NCBI RefSeq assembly: GCF_027922145.1
Contig: NZ_BSFC01000011.1
Location: 1 to 64,000, forward strand
Source of the DNA: Novosphingobium resinovorum
GTDB taxonomy: Bacteria > Pseudomonadota > Alphaproteobacteria > Sphingomonadales > Sphingomonadaceae
Direction of reading: 5' to 3'
Length of the DNA stretch: 64,000 bases
Under the pieces are notes generated by a model. The model searched no databases. It was given only the letters and a program-made list of their open reading frames with translations, and was not told the origin of the DNA. This document shows, one piece after another, positions 27,170 through 37,259 of the stretch. Within the stretch, counting starts at the first letter, position 1; every line of letters starts with the position of its first letter. A program made the translations under genes and the position numbers.

Positions 27170-28483
27170 TTATTCGAAAGTCGCTTCCGGCGGCGGCACC
27201 GCGTTGGTGACCTTGCTGCCCCACAGCGCGTAGAACAGCACGTAGAGTTCGCAAGCCGCCGTCAGCAGGAACGAGGTCTGCAGCCCGTAGTTGTCGGCCA
27301 GCCAGCCCTGCACCACGACCAGAGCGCCGCCTGCGATCGCCATGACGAGCAGGCCGGAGCCTTCCTCGGTCAGCGGGCCGAGGCCCTTGATGCCGAGGGT
27401 GAAGATGGTCGGGAACATGATCGAGTGGAACAGGCCGACGAGGATCAGCGACCACATCGCCACTTCGCCATGGGCGAACACCGTCACCATCATCACCGCG
27501 AAGGCGCCGACAGAGAAGAACGCCAGCACCTTGCCGGCATCGAAGCGCTGCATCACGGCGGAGCCGGCGAAGCGGCCGACCATCATGCCGCCCCACAGGA
27601 AGCTCAGGTACTTGCCCGCCTGCTCGTGCGTCAGGTTGGCGATGTCGGGCTGGCTGACGAAGTTCACGAAGAGGTTGGCGACGCCGATTTCCGCAATCAG
27701 GTAGATGAAGATCGCCGGAATGCCGAACACCAGGTTGCGGTGGTTCCAGAGCGAGAGGTGCTTGCGCTGTTCCTTGGCGACGCGCGAACCGGCCGAGCCC
27801 ATCGCGGGCAGCGGGAACTTGGCGATGATGACCGCGAGGATCACCAGCACCACGGCGACGAGCGCGTAAGGCAGGATCACCGAGTGGGCGTCCGCCATGC
27901 GTTCGGCTTCGGTCAGGACGGTCCCGGCGGTGGCCGTGCCGCCCTTGGAGCGGCCGAGGATCAGGTAGGCCCCGAAGAGCGGCGCCAGCATCGTGCCCAT
28001 CGAGTTCAGCGCCTGCACCAGATTGAGGCGCGAGGACGCGGTCTCGGGCTTGCCGACGACGGCGACGTAGGGGTTCGCGGCCACCTGCAGCAGCGTGATG
28101 CCGCTGGCGATGACGAACAGCATGACGAGCGTGACGCCGTAGGACGGGATGCTGGCTGCCAGCATCATGCCGCATGCGCCTGCAGCCATGATGAGCAGGC
28201 CCGCGACGAGCGACTTCTGATAGCCGATCCGCTCGATCAGCTTGGCTGACGGGATCGAGGCCACGAAGTAGGCGATGAACCATACCGATTCGATCAGTGT
28301 CGTCTGGGTGTAGCTCAGCTCGAATACGCTGCGCAGGTGCGGCAGCAGCGTATTGTTGATGACGGTGATGAAGCCCCACATGAAGAACAGGCTGGCGAGC
28401 AGCGTAAGCGCGGGACCGTAGCGCACGCCGGCGGGCTGGGCGTGCAGCACCGGGGCGTCGGTGGATGAGACCACTGGGGGCAT
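27170..28483 (-). CDS. Sugar MFS transporter, FucP family
   Basis: Inner-membrane proton-coupled sugar importer of 437 residues with about 12 hydrophobic helices. Seen: LLASLFFMWGFITVINNTLLPHLRSVFELSYTQTTLIESVWF with the Asn/Phe-rich first helices of FucP, FVASIPSAKLIERIGYQKSLVAGL between helices 2 and 3, LQVAANPYVAVVG, and LGIKGLGPLTEEGSGLLVMAI in the C-terminal half. L-arabinose or galactose import is inferred from location. It has its own promoter opposite the epimerase gene and ends in a clear terminator. Confidence 0.9.
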   Translation of the reverse strand: MPPVVSSTDAPVLHAQPAGVRYGPALTLLASLFFMWGFITVINNTLLPHLRSVFELSYTQTTLIESVWFIAYFVASIPSAKLIERIGYQKSLVAGLLIMAAGACGMMLAASIPSYGVTLVMLFVIASGITLLQVAANPYVAVVGKPETASSRLNLVQALNSMGTMLAPLFGAYLILGRSKGGTATAGTVLTEAERMADAHSVILPYALVAVVLVILAVIIAKFPLPAMGSAGSRVAKEQRKHLSLWNHRNLVFGIPAIFIYLIAEIGVANLFVNFVSQPDIANLTHEQAGKYLSFLWGGMMVGRFAGSAVMQRFDAGKVLAFFSVGAFAVMMVTVFAHGEVAMWSLILVGLFHSIMFPTIFTLGIKGLGPLTEEGSGLLVMAIAGGALVVVQGWLADNYGLQTSFLLTAACELYVLFYALWGSKVTNAVPPPEATFE

Positions 28484-28534
28484 GACATTCCTCTCGATAG
28501 CGACGCCGGACGACCACTTGTACCGTGAACCGGC

Positions 28535-28564
28535 TTGCGCTCTTTCTATTTGTCGGACTATATG
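28535..28564 (+). promoter_or_regulatory. Promoter with operator-like palindrome between permease and epimerase
   Basis: TTGCGC (28535-28540), 18 bp, TATATG (28559-28564). The spacer contains TTGTCGGACTA (28550-28560), an exact fit to TNGTNNNACNA and one base from the palindrome at the TonB receptor. Both promoters also share GCTTGCGC at the -35. It is 67 bp from the permease start and about 80 bp from the epimerase start. Confidence 0.6.
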
Positions 28565-28639
28565 CGCGAAGCGGCGTCGTCAATGGGGCGCGTCTTCGTA
28601 CAAGAATCGAAATCTCACCGAAATGCGGGAGCTAAGGGA

Positions 28640-29791
28640 ATGAGGAATCCGGTCAAGGCCATCACGACGGCAGCGTCCGTTCTGGCACTGGCATTTAGCG
28701 CCAATGCCGCGCTGGCCACCGAAGCGACGCAGGCGAGCGCGGGCAAGCTGTCGAACGGCAGCGAGGTCACCGCGGTGACTCTGACGGCAGGCAACGGCGT
28801 TTCCGCCACTATCCTGACCTTCGGCGCGACGCTGTGGAAGCTGAACGCGCCGGACCGCGACGGCAAGACCGCCGACGTCCTCGTCGCCTACGACAAGCTC
28901 TCCGACTTCGATACGCGCCCGAACTTCTGGGGCGCCACCATCGGCCGCTACGGCAACCGCATCGCCGACGGCAAGTTCACGCTTGACGGCAAGACCTACC
29001 AGCTGCCCGGCAACGATCATGGCCAGTCACTCCACGGCGGCGGCAAGGGCTTCGACGTGCAGAACTGGAAGCTCGAATCGGTGAAGTCGGGCAAGGTGGC
29101 GACCACAGTGTTCTCGCTCGTCAGCCCGGACGGCGATTCCGGCTATCCCGGTACCGTGAAGGCCAAGGTGACGTATTCGCTCGACGAATCCGGCAACCTG
29201 CAGATCGTCTTCGACGCGACGACCGACAAGCCGACCGTGCTCAACATGACCAACCACGCCATCTTCAACATGGCGGGCGAAGGCTCCGAGCGCGACGCGA
29301 TGACCAACGTGCTCACCCTCCCGGCGAGCAAGTACACTCCCGTCAACGAAAAGCTGATCCCGACCGGCGAACTGCGCCCCGTCGAGGGCACCCCGTTCGA
29401 CTTCCGCAAGGGCAAGCCGGTCGCCGTGGGCCTGCGCGACGGCAACGACCAGCAGATCGTCTACGGCCGCGGCTTCGATCACAACTTCGCGCTAGATAAG
29501 GGCCAGACCAAGACCCCCGAACTCGCCGCCCGCCTCGAAGACCCGGTCTCGGGCCGCGTGCTGGAACTGCTGACGACCGAGCCCGGCGTCCAGTTCTACT
29601 CCGGCAATTTCCTCGACGGCACCTTCATCGGCAAGCAGGGCCACCTCTACCGCATGGGCGACGGCATCGCGCTGGAACCGCAGAAGTTCCCCGACAGCCC
29701 CAACCACGCCAACTTCCCGAGCACCCGCGTCGATCCCGGCAAGCCGTACCGGCACGTCATGATCTACCGCGTCACCACTTCTCCGCGCTGA
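28640..29791 (+). CDS. galM: Periplasmic aldose 1-epimerase (galactose mutarotase family)
   Basis: Interconverts alpha and beta anomers of aldoses. 383 residues: signal peptide (VKAITTAASVLALAFSANAALA), then NFWGATIGRYGNRIADGKF, NDHGQSLHGGGKGFD (catalytic His), NMTNHAIFNMAG (second His), GRGFDHNF, and LTTEPGVQFYSGNFLDG with the base Glu in IALEPQKFPDSPNH. The ATG at 28640 follows GGGAG at 28627-28631 and gives a proper signal peptide; the frame extends upstream. Export suggests it prepares arabinose anomers in the periplasm before uptake. First gene of a rightward run with the arabonate dehydratase and lactonase. Confidence 0.9.
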   Translation: MRNPVKAITTAASVLALAFSANAALATEATQASAGKLSNGSEVTAVTLTAGNGVSATILTFGATLWKLNAPDRDGKTADVLVAYDKLSDFDTRPNFWGATIGRYGNRIADGKFTLDGKTYQLPGNDHGQSLHGGGKGFDVQNWKLESVKSGKVATTVFSLVSPDGDSGYPGTVKAKVTYSLDESGNLQIVFDATTDKPTVLNMTNHAIFNMAGEGSERDAMTNVLTLPASKYTPVNEKLIPTGELRPVEGTPFDFRKGKPVAVGLRDGNDQQIVYGRGFDHNFALDKGQTKTPELAARLEDPVSGRVLELLTTEPGVQFYSGNFLDGTFIGKQGHLYRMGDGIALEPQKFPDSPNHANFPSTRVDPGKPYRHVMIYRVTTSPR

Positions 29792-29812
29792 ACCGGACCA
29801 AAGAAAACAACC

Positions 29813-31609
29813 ATGACCGAAACCCCTGCTCCCAAGCTGCGCTCGCGCGCCTGGTTCGACAATCCCGACAACATCGACATGACCTCGCTCTATCTGGAGC
29901 GATACCTGAACTTCGGCCTCAGCCTTGAGGAACTGCGTTCGGGCAAGCCGATCATCGGCATAGCCCAGTCGGGCAGCGACCTTAGCCCGTGCAACCGCCA
30001 TCACCTCGTGCTGGCCGAGCGCATCCGCGAAGGCATTCGCGAGATGGGCGGCATCGCGCTGGAATTCCCGGTCCACCCGATCCAGGAAACCGGCAAGCGC
30101 CCCACCGCCGGGCTCGACCGCAACCTGTCGTACCTCGGCCTCGTCGAGGCGCTCTACGGCTACCCGCTCGACGGCGTGGTGCTGACCACCGGCTGCGACA
30201 AGACGACCCCGGCGATGCTCATGGCTGCAGCCACCGTCAACATCCCCGCCATCGCGCTGTCGGTCGGCCCGATGCTCAACGGCTGGCACAAGGGCGAGCG
30301 CACCGGTTCGGGCACGATCGTGTGGAAGGGCCGCCAGATGATGGCGGCGGGCGAACTGGACGCGGACGGCTTCATCAAGCTCGTCGCGTCTTCGGCACCC
30401 TCGACCGGCTACTGCAACACCATGGGCACGGCGACGACGATGAACTCGCTGGCCGAGGCGCTGGGCATGATGCTGCCCGGTTCGGCGGCGATCCCCGCGC
30501 CTTACCGCGACCGCCAGGAATGTGCCTACCACACCGGCAAGCGCATCGTGGACATGGTGCGGGAGGACCTAAAGCCCTCCGACATCCTGACGCTCGACGC
30601 CTTCCACAACGCGATCGTCGTCAATGCCGCGATCGGCGGTTCGACCAACGCGCCGATCCACCTTGCCGCGCTGGCCCGCCACGTCGGCGTGGACCTGCCG
30701 CTCAAGGACTGGGAGCGCCTCGGCCACAAGATTCCGCTGCTGGTGAACCTGCAGCCCGCCGGTGAGTACCTCGGCGAGGACTACTACCACGCGGGCGGCG
30801 TCCCCGCCGTCGTCGCGCAGCTGATCGGCCAGGGACTGATCCAGGAGAGCGCCCTCACCGTCAACGGCAAGACCATCGGCGACAACTGCCGCGACGCCAC
30901 GATCGAGGACGACAAGGTCATCAAGACCTTCGACCAGCCTCTGGTCGAGGAGGCGGGCTTCCTCGTCCTGTCGGGCAACCTGTTCGACGCCGCGATCATG
31001 AAGACCAGCGTGATCTCCAAGGAATTCCGCGACCGCTACCTCTCGAACCCCGCCGACCCGGACGCCTTCGAAGGCCCCGCCGTGGTGTTCGACGGTCCCG
31101 AGGACTATCACCACCGCATCGACGATCCCTCGGTCGGCATCACCCCCGAGACGCTGATGTTCATGCGCGGCGCCGGGCCCATCGGCTACCCCGGCGCGGC
31201 CGAAGTCGTGAACATGCGCCCGCCCGCCTACCTCATCACCGAGGGCGTCAGCGCCCTGCCCTGCATCGGTGACGGCCGCCAGTCGGGCACTTCGGGCAGC
31301 CCCTCGATCCTCAACGCCTCTCCGGAAGCGGCGGCGATGGGCGGTCTGGCGCTGCTGAAGACCGGCGACCGGGTGCGCATGGACCTCAAGGCGGGCAAGG
31401 TGGACGTGCTGATCTCCGACGAGGAGATGGCAACGCGCCGTGCCGAACTGGAAGCCGCCGGCGGCTACCAGTACCCCGCCTCGCAGACGCCGTGGCAGGA
31501 AATCCAGCGCGCCCTCGTGGGCCAGATGGATACCGGCGCGATCCTCGAGGGTGCGGAAAAGTACCAGCGCATCGCCCAGACCATGGGCCTGCCGCGCGAC
31601 AACCACTGA
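29813..31609 (+). CDS. L-arabonate dehydratase (IlvD/EDD family)
   Basis: Fe-S dehydratase of 598 residues converting the aldonic acid to the 2-keto-3-deoxy acid. Seen: [25 protein letters not shown] and [15 protein letters not shown] with the three Cys expected to hold the [2Fe-2S] cluster, [14 protein letters not shown], and [24 protein letters not shown] near the C-terminus. Length and motifs match sugar-acid dehydratases (arabonate/xylonate) better than IlvD itself. L-arabonate is inferred from the pathway neighbours. It lies 21 bp after the epimerase stop. Confidence 0.9.
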   Translation: MTETPAPKLRSRAWFDNPDNIDMTSLYLERYLNFGLSLEELRSGKPIIGIAQSGSDLSPCNRHHLVLAERIREGIREMGGIALEFPVHPIQETGKRPTAGLDRNLSYLGLVEALYGYPLDGVVLTTGCDKTTPAMLMAAATVNIPAIALSVGPMLNGWHKGERTGSGTIVWKGRQMMAAGELDADGFIKLVASSAPSTGYCNTMGTATTMNSLAEALGMMLPGSAAIPAPYRDRQECAYHTGKRIVDMVREDLKPSDILTLDAFHNAIVVNAAIGGSTNAPIHLAALARHVGVDLPLKDWERLGHKIPLLVNLQPAGEYLGEDYYHAGGVPAVVAQLIGQGLIQESALTVNGKTIGDNCRDATIEDDKVIKTFDQPLVEEAGFLVLSGNLFDAAIMKTSVISKEFRDRYLSNPADPDAFEGPAVVFDGPEDYHHRIDDPSVGITPETLMFMRGAGPIGYPGAAEVVNMRPPAYLITEGVSALPCIGDGRQSGTSGSPSILNASPEAAAMGGLALLKTGDRVRMDLKAGKVDVLISDEEMATRRAELEAAGGYQYPASQTPWQEIQRALVGQMDTGAILEGAEKYQRIAQTMGLPRDNH

Positions 31610-31622
31610 TCCAGCATAAACC

Positions 31623-31713
31623 TCGTCATTCCCGCGAAGGCGGGGACCCATCTCTTGGAAGTGCCTGTTGCACCGACGTCAGATGGGTCCCCGCTTTCGC
31701 GGGGATGACGAGG
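31623..31713. repeat. Dispersed inverted repeat, family D (CGTCATTCCCGCGAAGGCGGG), copy 1
   Basis: CGTCATTCCCGCGAAGGCGG followed by GGACCCATCT, about 30 bp, then AGATGGGTCCCCGC and TTTCGCGGGGATGACG. It lies in the dehydratase-lactonase gap; looser relatives are at 48642 and 62698. Confidence 0.88.
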
Positions 31714-31760
31714 TTTTTATGGGCCGACAGATCAGCGGCCTCGACATGGGAGAGAGAACG

Positions 31761-32615
31761 ATGACCCTCTGGCGCAAGATCGAGCGCGACACGCGCGACA
31801 CCCTAGGCGAAGGCGCGTTGTGGTGCGAGCGGGACCGCGCGTTCTACTGGGTCGATATCCTTGCCCCCGCCCTCAACCGGCTAACGCTGGCCACCGGCGC
31901 CATCGAACGCTGGGACATGCCCGCGCCGCTCGGCTGGGTGGCTCCGCGCGCCTCGGGCGGTTTCCTCGGCGGTTTCCGCGACGGCGTCGCCGCGATCACC
32001 CTCGATCCGCTGACCATCGGCGAGCGCTCCGATCCCGAACCGCACCTGCCCGGCAACCGCATGAATGACGGCAAGGCCGACCGCCACGGCGCCATCTGGT
32101 GCGGCACCATGGACATGGCCGAGGAGGAAGTCTCCGGCTCGTTCTACCGCCTCTCGCCGCAGGGCGAATGGCAGGTCGTCGACACCGGCTACACCGTGAC
32201 CAACGGTCCGGCGTTCTCGCCGTGCGGGAACTGGCTCTACCACACCGATTCCGGCCGCCGTACCATCTACCGCTTAGCCCTCGACAAAACCGGCGCCCGT
32301 GATCGGCAGGAATTCATCCGCTTCTCCGAGGACGACGGCTATCCCGACGGCATGACCACCGATGCGGAAGGGTTCCTCTGGGTCGCCCACTGGGACGGCG
32401 GCCGCATCAGCCGCTTCGCCCCGGACGGCACCCGCGACCGCTCGATCGAGCTGCCCGCCAGGCGCATCACCAACATCGCCTTTGCCGGGGAGAACCTCGA
32501 CCGCATGTTCGTGACTTCTGCGGCAACGGGCCTGCCGGAATCGGAATTCGACGGCGCGCTCTACGAGGTCGATGCGGGCGTTACGGGTCTTCCCTCCGGC
32601 ATCTATCAGGGCTGA
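31761..32615 (+). CDS. SMP-30/gluconolactonase family sugar lactonase (arabinolactonase)
   Basis: Opens the 1,4-lactone formed by the dehydrogenase. 284 residues in a six-blade propeller: DTLGEGALWCERDRAFYWVDI (metal Glu), GNRMNDGKADRHGAIWCGTMD (metal Asn), TVTNGPAFSPCGNWLYHTDS, DGYPDGMTTDAEGFLWVAHWDGGRISRF (metal Asp). The ATG at 31761 follows GGGAGAGAG; the frame is open back into repeat D but has no better start. Last gene of the arabinose locus on this side. Confidence 0.92.
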   Translation: MTLWRKIERDTRDTLGEGALWCERDRAFYWVDILAPALNRLTLATGAIERWDMPAPLGWVAPRASGGFLGGFRDGVAAITLDPLTIGERSDPEPHLPGNRMNDGKADRHGAIWCGTMDMAEEEVSGSFYRLSPQGEWQVVDTGYTVTNGPAFSPCGNWLYHTDSGRRTIYRLALDKTGARDRQEFIRFSEDDGYPDGMTTDAEGFLWVAHWDGGRISRFAPDGTRDRSIELPARRITNIAFAGENLDRMFVTSAATGLPESEFDGALYEVDAGVTGLPSGIYQG

Positions 32616-32716
32616 TCCCCAAGGCTGCTCTTTGTCGCAGGGATTGGCGCAACCGTTACACATTGCTACCAAAATCCCTGCTTACAAGCTGCCTTCCAGC
32701 GGCCATACGAAGCAGC

Positions 32717-33919
32717 ATGTTCACCACTCGTCGCATCGTGATCGGCGGCGTCGTACTCGGCGCGTGCGTTCTCCTTCTCGTCTGGAAGCTGTTCCTCGCC
32801 GCTCCGGCCGAGCCTGACGTCGCGACCGTGAAGGTCGCGCGCGGGGCGCTCGAACGCACCGTCGAGGCGACGGGCACGCTGGAGCCGAAGGAACTCGTCA
32901 GCGTCGGCGCGCAGGTGTCCGGCCGTCTCGACGAACTGAACTTCGAGATCGGCGACGTGGTCCACAAGGGCGACCTCATCGGCCTGATCGACCCGCGCAC
33001 CCAGACCAACAGCCTGGAGACCGCCCGCGCCGACCTTGCCAACATGCAGGCGCAGGCCGCATCGGCAAAGGCCACGCTGGCGCGCACGCAGCTTGCCTTC
33101 AACCGCCAGAAGATGCTTGGCGCCGGCGAGGCGACATCGCAGCAGGACTTCGAGACGGCACGGCAGGAACTGCAGTCCGCCCAGGCCAGCTACGACGCCC
33201 TGCAAGCGCAGATCCGCGCCGCCAGCGTCAGCGTCAACACCGCCGAAGTGCAGCTGGGGTACACCAAGATCACCGCGCCGATGGACGGCGTCGTCGTCGC
33301 CGTCGTCACCAAGCAGGGCCAGACCGTCAACGCCAACCAGTCGGCACCGACGATCGTGATCCTCGCCAAGCTGGACGTGATGACGATCAAGGCCGAGGTC
33401 TCCGAAGCCGACGTCATCAACGTGAAGCCCGACCTGCCGGTCTACTTCACCATCCTCGGCGATCCCGACAAGCGCTACGAAGCCAAGCTGCGCATGATCG
33501 AACCGGCGCCGGAATCGATAGTCGATGAAGTCAGCTCCAGTTCCAGCAGTTCCTCGTCGAGCAGTTCGTCGTCCAGCACCGCGATCTACTACAACGCACT
33601 GTTCGAGGTGCCCAACGAGGACAACCGCCTGCGCGCGCTGATGACCGCCAAGGTCACCATCGTCCTCGACCGCCGCGCCAATGCGCTGACGATCCCGGCC
33701 ACCGCGCTCGGCGCGAAGGGCAAGGATGGCACCTATGCCGTCCGCGTGAAGACAGAAGACGGGACAATCGAGAGCCGCAAGGTCAGGATCGGCCTCAACA
33801 ACAACGTCAACGTCGAGGTCCTGTCAGGCCTCAAGGAAGGCGAGAACGTCGTCATCGGCGAGGCCAAGGCCGATAGCGGAACGAGCGGTCGCCGCCGCAT
33901 GGGGCCGCCGGGCTTCTGA
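32717..33919 (+). CDS. macA: MacA-like periplasmic adaptor of a tripartite efflux system
   Basis: Membrane-fusion protein of 400 residues. One N-terminal helix ([22 protein letters not shown]), lipoyl halves ([26 protein letters not shown] and [26 protein letters not shown]), a coiled-coil hairpin of about residues 95-180, and beta-barrel and membrane-proximal domains. Residues 273-287 are fifteen serines in a row between PAPESIVDE and [12 protein letters not shown], a loop in the beta-barrel region where the E. coli protein has no such run. It links the MacB-like transporter to the outer-membrane factor; substrate unknown. Confidence 0.9.
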   Translation: MFTTRRIVIGGVVLGACVLLLVWKLFLAAPAEPDVATVKVARGALERTVEATGTLEPKELVSVGAQVSGRLDELNFEIGDVVHKGDLIGLIDPRTQTNSLETARADLANMQAQAASAKATLARTQLAFNRQKMLGAGEATSQQDFETARQELQSAQASYDALQAQIRAASVSVNTAEVQLGYTKITAPMDGVVVAVVTKQGQTVNANQSAPTIVILAKLDVMTIKAEVSEADVINVKPDLPVYFTILGDPDKRYEAKLRMIEPAPESIVDEVSSSSSSSSSSSSSSSTAIYYNALFEVPNEDNRLRALMTAKVTIVLDRRANALTIPATALGAKGKDGTYAVRVKTEDGTIESRKVRIGLNNNVNVEVLSGLKEGENVVIGEAKADSGTSGRRRMGPPGF

Positions 33920-33927
33920 GGCGGGTG

Positions 33928-35877
33928 ATGGAACCCGCCCCGCTCCTCTCGCTCTCGCACGTCCGGCGCGAGTATCCTTCGGGTGACGGCGTCTTCGCGG
34001 CGCTCAAGGACATCGACCTGACCATCGAGGCCGGCGAGATGGTCGCGATCGTCGGCCAGTCCGGTTCGGGCAAGTCCACCCTGATGAACATCCTGGGCTG
34101 CCTCGACCGGGCGACCTCGGGATCGTACCGGGTCAACGGCCGGGACACCGCAGAACTGGAGCCCGACGAACTGGCCGCGCTGCGCCGCGAGCACTTCGGC
34201 TTCATCTTCCAGCGCTATCACCTGCTGACCGACCTCTCGGCGCTCGGCAACGTCGAGGTTCCGGCGATCTACGCGGGCAAGCCGCGCGGCGAACGCGCGT
34301 CGCGCGCAGCACAGATCCTGTCCCGTCTCGGCCTCGGCGAGCGGACCGGGCACCGGCCGGGCCAGCTTTCGGGCGGCCAGCAGCAGCGCGTCTCGATCGC
34401 GCGCGCGCTGATGAACGGAGGCGAGGTGATCTTCGCCGACGAACCCACCGGCGCGCTCGATTCCGCCAGCGGCGTCGAAGTCATGGCGATCCTCGGCGAA
34501 CTTCACGCCGAAGGCCACACGGTCATCATCGTCACGCACGACATGCACGTCGCGGAGCACGCCGAGCGCATCATCGAGATCCGCGACGGCGCAATCATCG
34601 ACGATCGCCGCACCTCCGAACCCAAGACCGCGCCCGCCCTCGCCCCACCGCCGACCGGCGCCAGCGGCTTCGGCCAACTGGCCGACCGTTTCCGCGAGGC
34701 GTTCCACATGGCCGTGCTCGCCATGTCGGCGCACAAGCTGCGCACCTTCCTGACGATGCTGGGCATCATCATCGGCATCGCCTCGGTGGTCTCGGTGGTG
34801 GCGCTGGGCAACGGCTCGCAGGCCAAGATCCTCTCCGACATATCGGGGCTCGGGACCAGCACGCTCACCGTCTATCCGGGCAAGAGCTTCGGCGACATGC
34901 GATCGGGCAAGATCCAGACGCTCAAGGACAGCGACGCCGAGGCGCTCGGCCAGCTCTCCTACATCGACAGCGTGACGCCCAGCGTCTCCACCAGCGTGAC
35001 CGCACGATACCGCAACGTCGCGGCGACCGCACAGGTCAGCGGCGTCGGCGCCGACTACTTCCGCGTGCGCGGCCTGACGCTCAATTCCGGGAGCCTGTTC
35101 GATACGCAGGCAGTGCGCGAACTGGCGCAGGACGCGGTGATCGACGAGAACACCCAGAAGACCCTGTTCCCCGATGGCGAGGACCCGCTCGGCAAAGTCG
35201 TGCTGCTCGGCAAGGTGCCCGTCCGCATCGTCGGGATCGTCGGCACCCAGCAGCAGGGCTTCGGCGGCAGCGACAGCCTGACCGCCTATGTCCCCTACAC
35301 CACCGCGATGAGCCGGATGCTGGGCCAGAGCTACGTCTCCAGCATCACCGTGCGCATCAGCGACAACGTCTCGACCTCGGCGGCGCAGGACGCCGTGACG
35401 CAGCTGCTGACCCAGCGGCACGGCACCGTCGATTTCTTCATCAGCAACTCCGACGACATCCGCGCCACGATCACCAGCGCCACGCAGACGATGACCCTTC
35501 TCGTCGCCGCGATCGCGGTCATCTCGCTGGTCGTCGGCGGCATCGGGGTGATGAACATCATGCTGGTCTCGGTCACCGAACGCACCGCCGAGATCGGCGT
35601 GCGCATGGCGGTGGGCGCGCGCCAGTCCGACATCCTCCAGCAATTCTTGATCGAGGCGATCCTCGTCTGCCTGATCGGCGGCGTCATCGGCGTCGGCCTG
35701 TCGCTGGCGCTGGGCGTGGTGTTCTCCTACTTCGCCTCCGACTTCGCGATGGCCTATTCGACTACCTCGATCGTCGCCGCCTTCGCCTGTTCCACCCTCA
35801 TCGGCGTCGTGTTCGGCTTCCTGCCCGCGCGCCGTGCGGCCCGGCTCGATCCGGTCGACGCCCTTTCGAGAGACTGA
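33928..35877 (+). CDS. macB: MacB-like ABC transporter (ATPase fused to permease)
   Basis: 649 residues. N-terminal ATPase: Walker [11 protein letters not shown] near residue 45, [10 protein letters not shown], signature [19 protein letters not shown], Walker [13 protein letters not shown] and H-loop IVTHDMH. Then a linker, a first helix after [28 protein letters not shown], a large periplasmic domain (to about residue 520) and three helices with [28 protein letters not shown], ending in [18 protein letters not shown]. Mechanotransmission exporter of the macrolide/peptide/lipid type. ATG 33928 is preferred over GTG 33925; nine bp after the adaptor gene. Confidence 0.94.
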   Translation: MEPAPLLSLSHVRREYPSGDGVFAALKDIDLTIEAGEMVAIVGQSGSGKSTLMNILGCLDRATSGSYRVNGRDTAELEPDELAALRREHFGFIFQRYHLLTDLSALGNVEVPAIYAGKPRGERASRAAQILSRLGLGERTGHRPGQLSGGQQQRVSIARALMNGGEVIFADEPTGALDSASGVEVMAILGELHAEGHTVIIVTHDMHVAEHAERIIEIRDGAIIDDRRTSEPKTAPALAPPPTGASGFGQLADRFREAFHMAVLAMSAHKLRTFLTMLGIIIGIASVVSVVALGNGSQAKILSDISGLGTSTLTVYPGKSFGDMRSGKIQTLKDSDAEALGQLSYIDSVTPSVSTSVTARYRNVAATAQVSGVGADYFRVRGLTLNSGSLFDTQAVRELAQDAVIDENTQKTLFPDGEDPLGKVVLLGKVPVRIVGIVGTQQQGFGGSDSLTAYVPYTTAMSRMLGQSYVSSITVRISDNVSTSAAQDAVTQLLTQRHGTVDFFISNSDDIRATITSATQTMTLLVAAIAVISLVVGGIGVMNIMLVSVTERTAEIGVRMAVGARQSDILQQFLIEAILVCLIGGVIGVGLSLALGVVFSYFASDFAMAYSTTSIVAAFACSTLIGVVFGFLPARRAARLDPVDALSRD

Positions 35878-35882
35878 CGACG

Positions 35883-37259
35883 ATGCGCCCTCACCTCCTT
35901 GCCGCGCTGGCCCTGCTGCCGCTGACCGCAGGCTGCGGCAGCGTGGTCCGTTCACACTATGCCGCGCCCGCCGTGCCGGTCGCCGCGAACTGGGATGCGG
36001 GTGTACTGGGCGCGCCGCAGAAGGTCGGCGCACCGTGGTGGAACGAGTTCGACGATGTCGCGCTGACCACACTCGTCGACCGGGTCCTTGCCGACAATGC
36101 CGACCTCGCCGCCGCCGGGCTACGCCTCAAGCGCGCGAAGCTGTCGTCGGACCTCGCACGGCAGGCATTGTTGCCCAGCCTCTCCGCCAGCGCCTCATCC
36201 GACGCATCCAAGGCGCTGGAAGGCGGGTCGGCATGGAACAAGAGCAGTTCCGCCACGCTTGGCGTCTCCTGGGAGATCGACCTGTTCGGCCGCCTCGATG
36301 CCCAGGCCGACGCCGCCCGCTGGGAAGCGCAAGCCACCGCGCAGGACCTTGCCGAAACCCGCCTCGCACTCGTCAGCACCACGGTTCAGGCATGGTGGCA
36401 GCTTGCCTATGCAAACGAACAGATCGCGCTGGGCGAACAAAGCCTTGCCTATGTACGCCGGGCGCTGGAACTGGTGCAGCGACAATACGATGCGGGCGCC
36501 GTCTCCCGCCTCGAACTGCGCGACGCGCAGCAGACCGTCGCGTCGCAGGAGTCCGCGCAAACGCAGCTGGTGCAGGCCCGCGTCGAAGCGCTCAAGACCA
36601 TCGCCGCGCTGCTCGCCCGGCAGGATTACGAAGGGCAGGAACCGCAGGCGCTGCCTCAGGCCGACCTGCCCGCCATCGCGGCGGGCGTCCCGGCCTCGCT
36701 GCTCGCCAACCGCCCAGACCTTGCCGCAGCCGAACTGCGCCTGCGCTTCACGCTCGCAACGAGCGACGCCACGGTGGCGAGCTACTACCCCAGCTTCAGC
36801 CTGACCGGCGCGCTCGGCACGGCCAGTTCCTCGCTGCTCAAGTTCTTCACCAACCCGGTCGCGAGCTTCGGCGGCGCGCTGTCGCTGGCGGAGTTGAACC
36901 CGGCCAAGGTGCGCCTCGCCACCGGCGTCGCGCGGGCCGACTACGACATCGCCGTGCAGGACTTCCGCCAGACGTTCTACGATGCCCTGCGCGACACGCA
37001 GGTCTCACTCTCGGCACGCGACCAGTACATCCGGCAGGCTCAGTTCACAGCGCAGAACTACGAAGCCGCCGTCGATGCAGAGGCGCTATATGAACGCCAG
37101 TACCGCGCCGGACTTATTCCCCTGCGCGATTGGCTCGACGCGCAGGAACGTGCCCGCAGTGCGCGCAGCGGCCTCATCCAAAACCGCTACAACCGGCTTG
37201 TCGCCCAAGTGCAGGTCTACCAGGCTCTCGGCGGTCAGATTCCCTCAGCGGGAAGCTAG
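35883..37259 (+). CDS. TolC/NodT-type outer-membrane efflux lipoprotein
   Basis: Outer-membrane channel of the system, 458 residues. Lipoprotein signal (MRPHLLAALALLPLTAGCGS, lipobox LTAGC), two repeated outer-membrane-efflux domains rich in long coiled helices, and markers LGVSWEIDLFGRLDAQADAARW and LANRPDLAAAELRLRFT typical of the NodT/CmeC family. Five bp after macB, so a three-gene operon. Its 3' end overlaps the TPR gene by 15 bp tail to tail. Confidence 0.93.
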   Translation: MRPHLLAALALLPLTAGCGSVVRSHYAAPAVPVAANWDAGVLGAPQKVGAPWWNEFDDVALTTLVDRVLADNADLAAAGLRLKRAKLSSDLARQALLPSLSASASSDASKALEGGSAWNKSSSATLGVSWEIDLFGRLDAQADAARWEAQATAQDLAETRLALVSTTVQAWWQLAYANEQIALGEQSLAYVRRALELVQRQYDAGAVSRLELRDAQQTVASQESAQTQLVQARVEALKTIAALLARQDYEGQEPQALPQADLPAIAAGVPASLLANRPDLAAAELRLRFTLATSDATVASYYPSFSLTGALGTASSSLLKFFTNPVASFGGALSLAELNPAKVRLATGVARADYDIAVQDFRQTFYDALRDTQVSLSARDQYIRQAQFTAQNYEAAVDAEALYERQYRAGLIPLRDWLDAQERARSARSGLIQNRYNRLVAQVQVYQALGGQIPSAGS

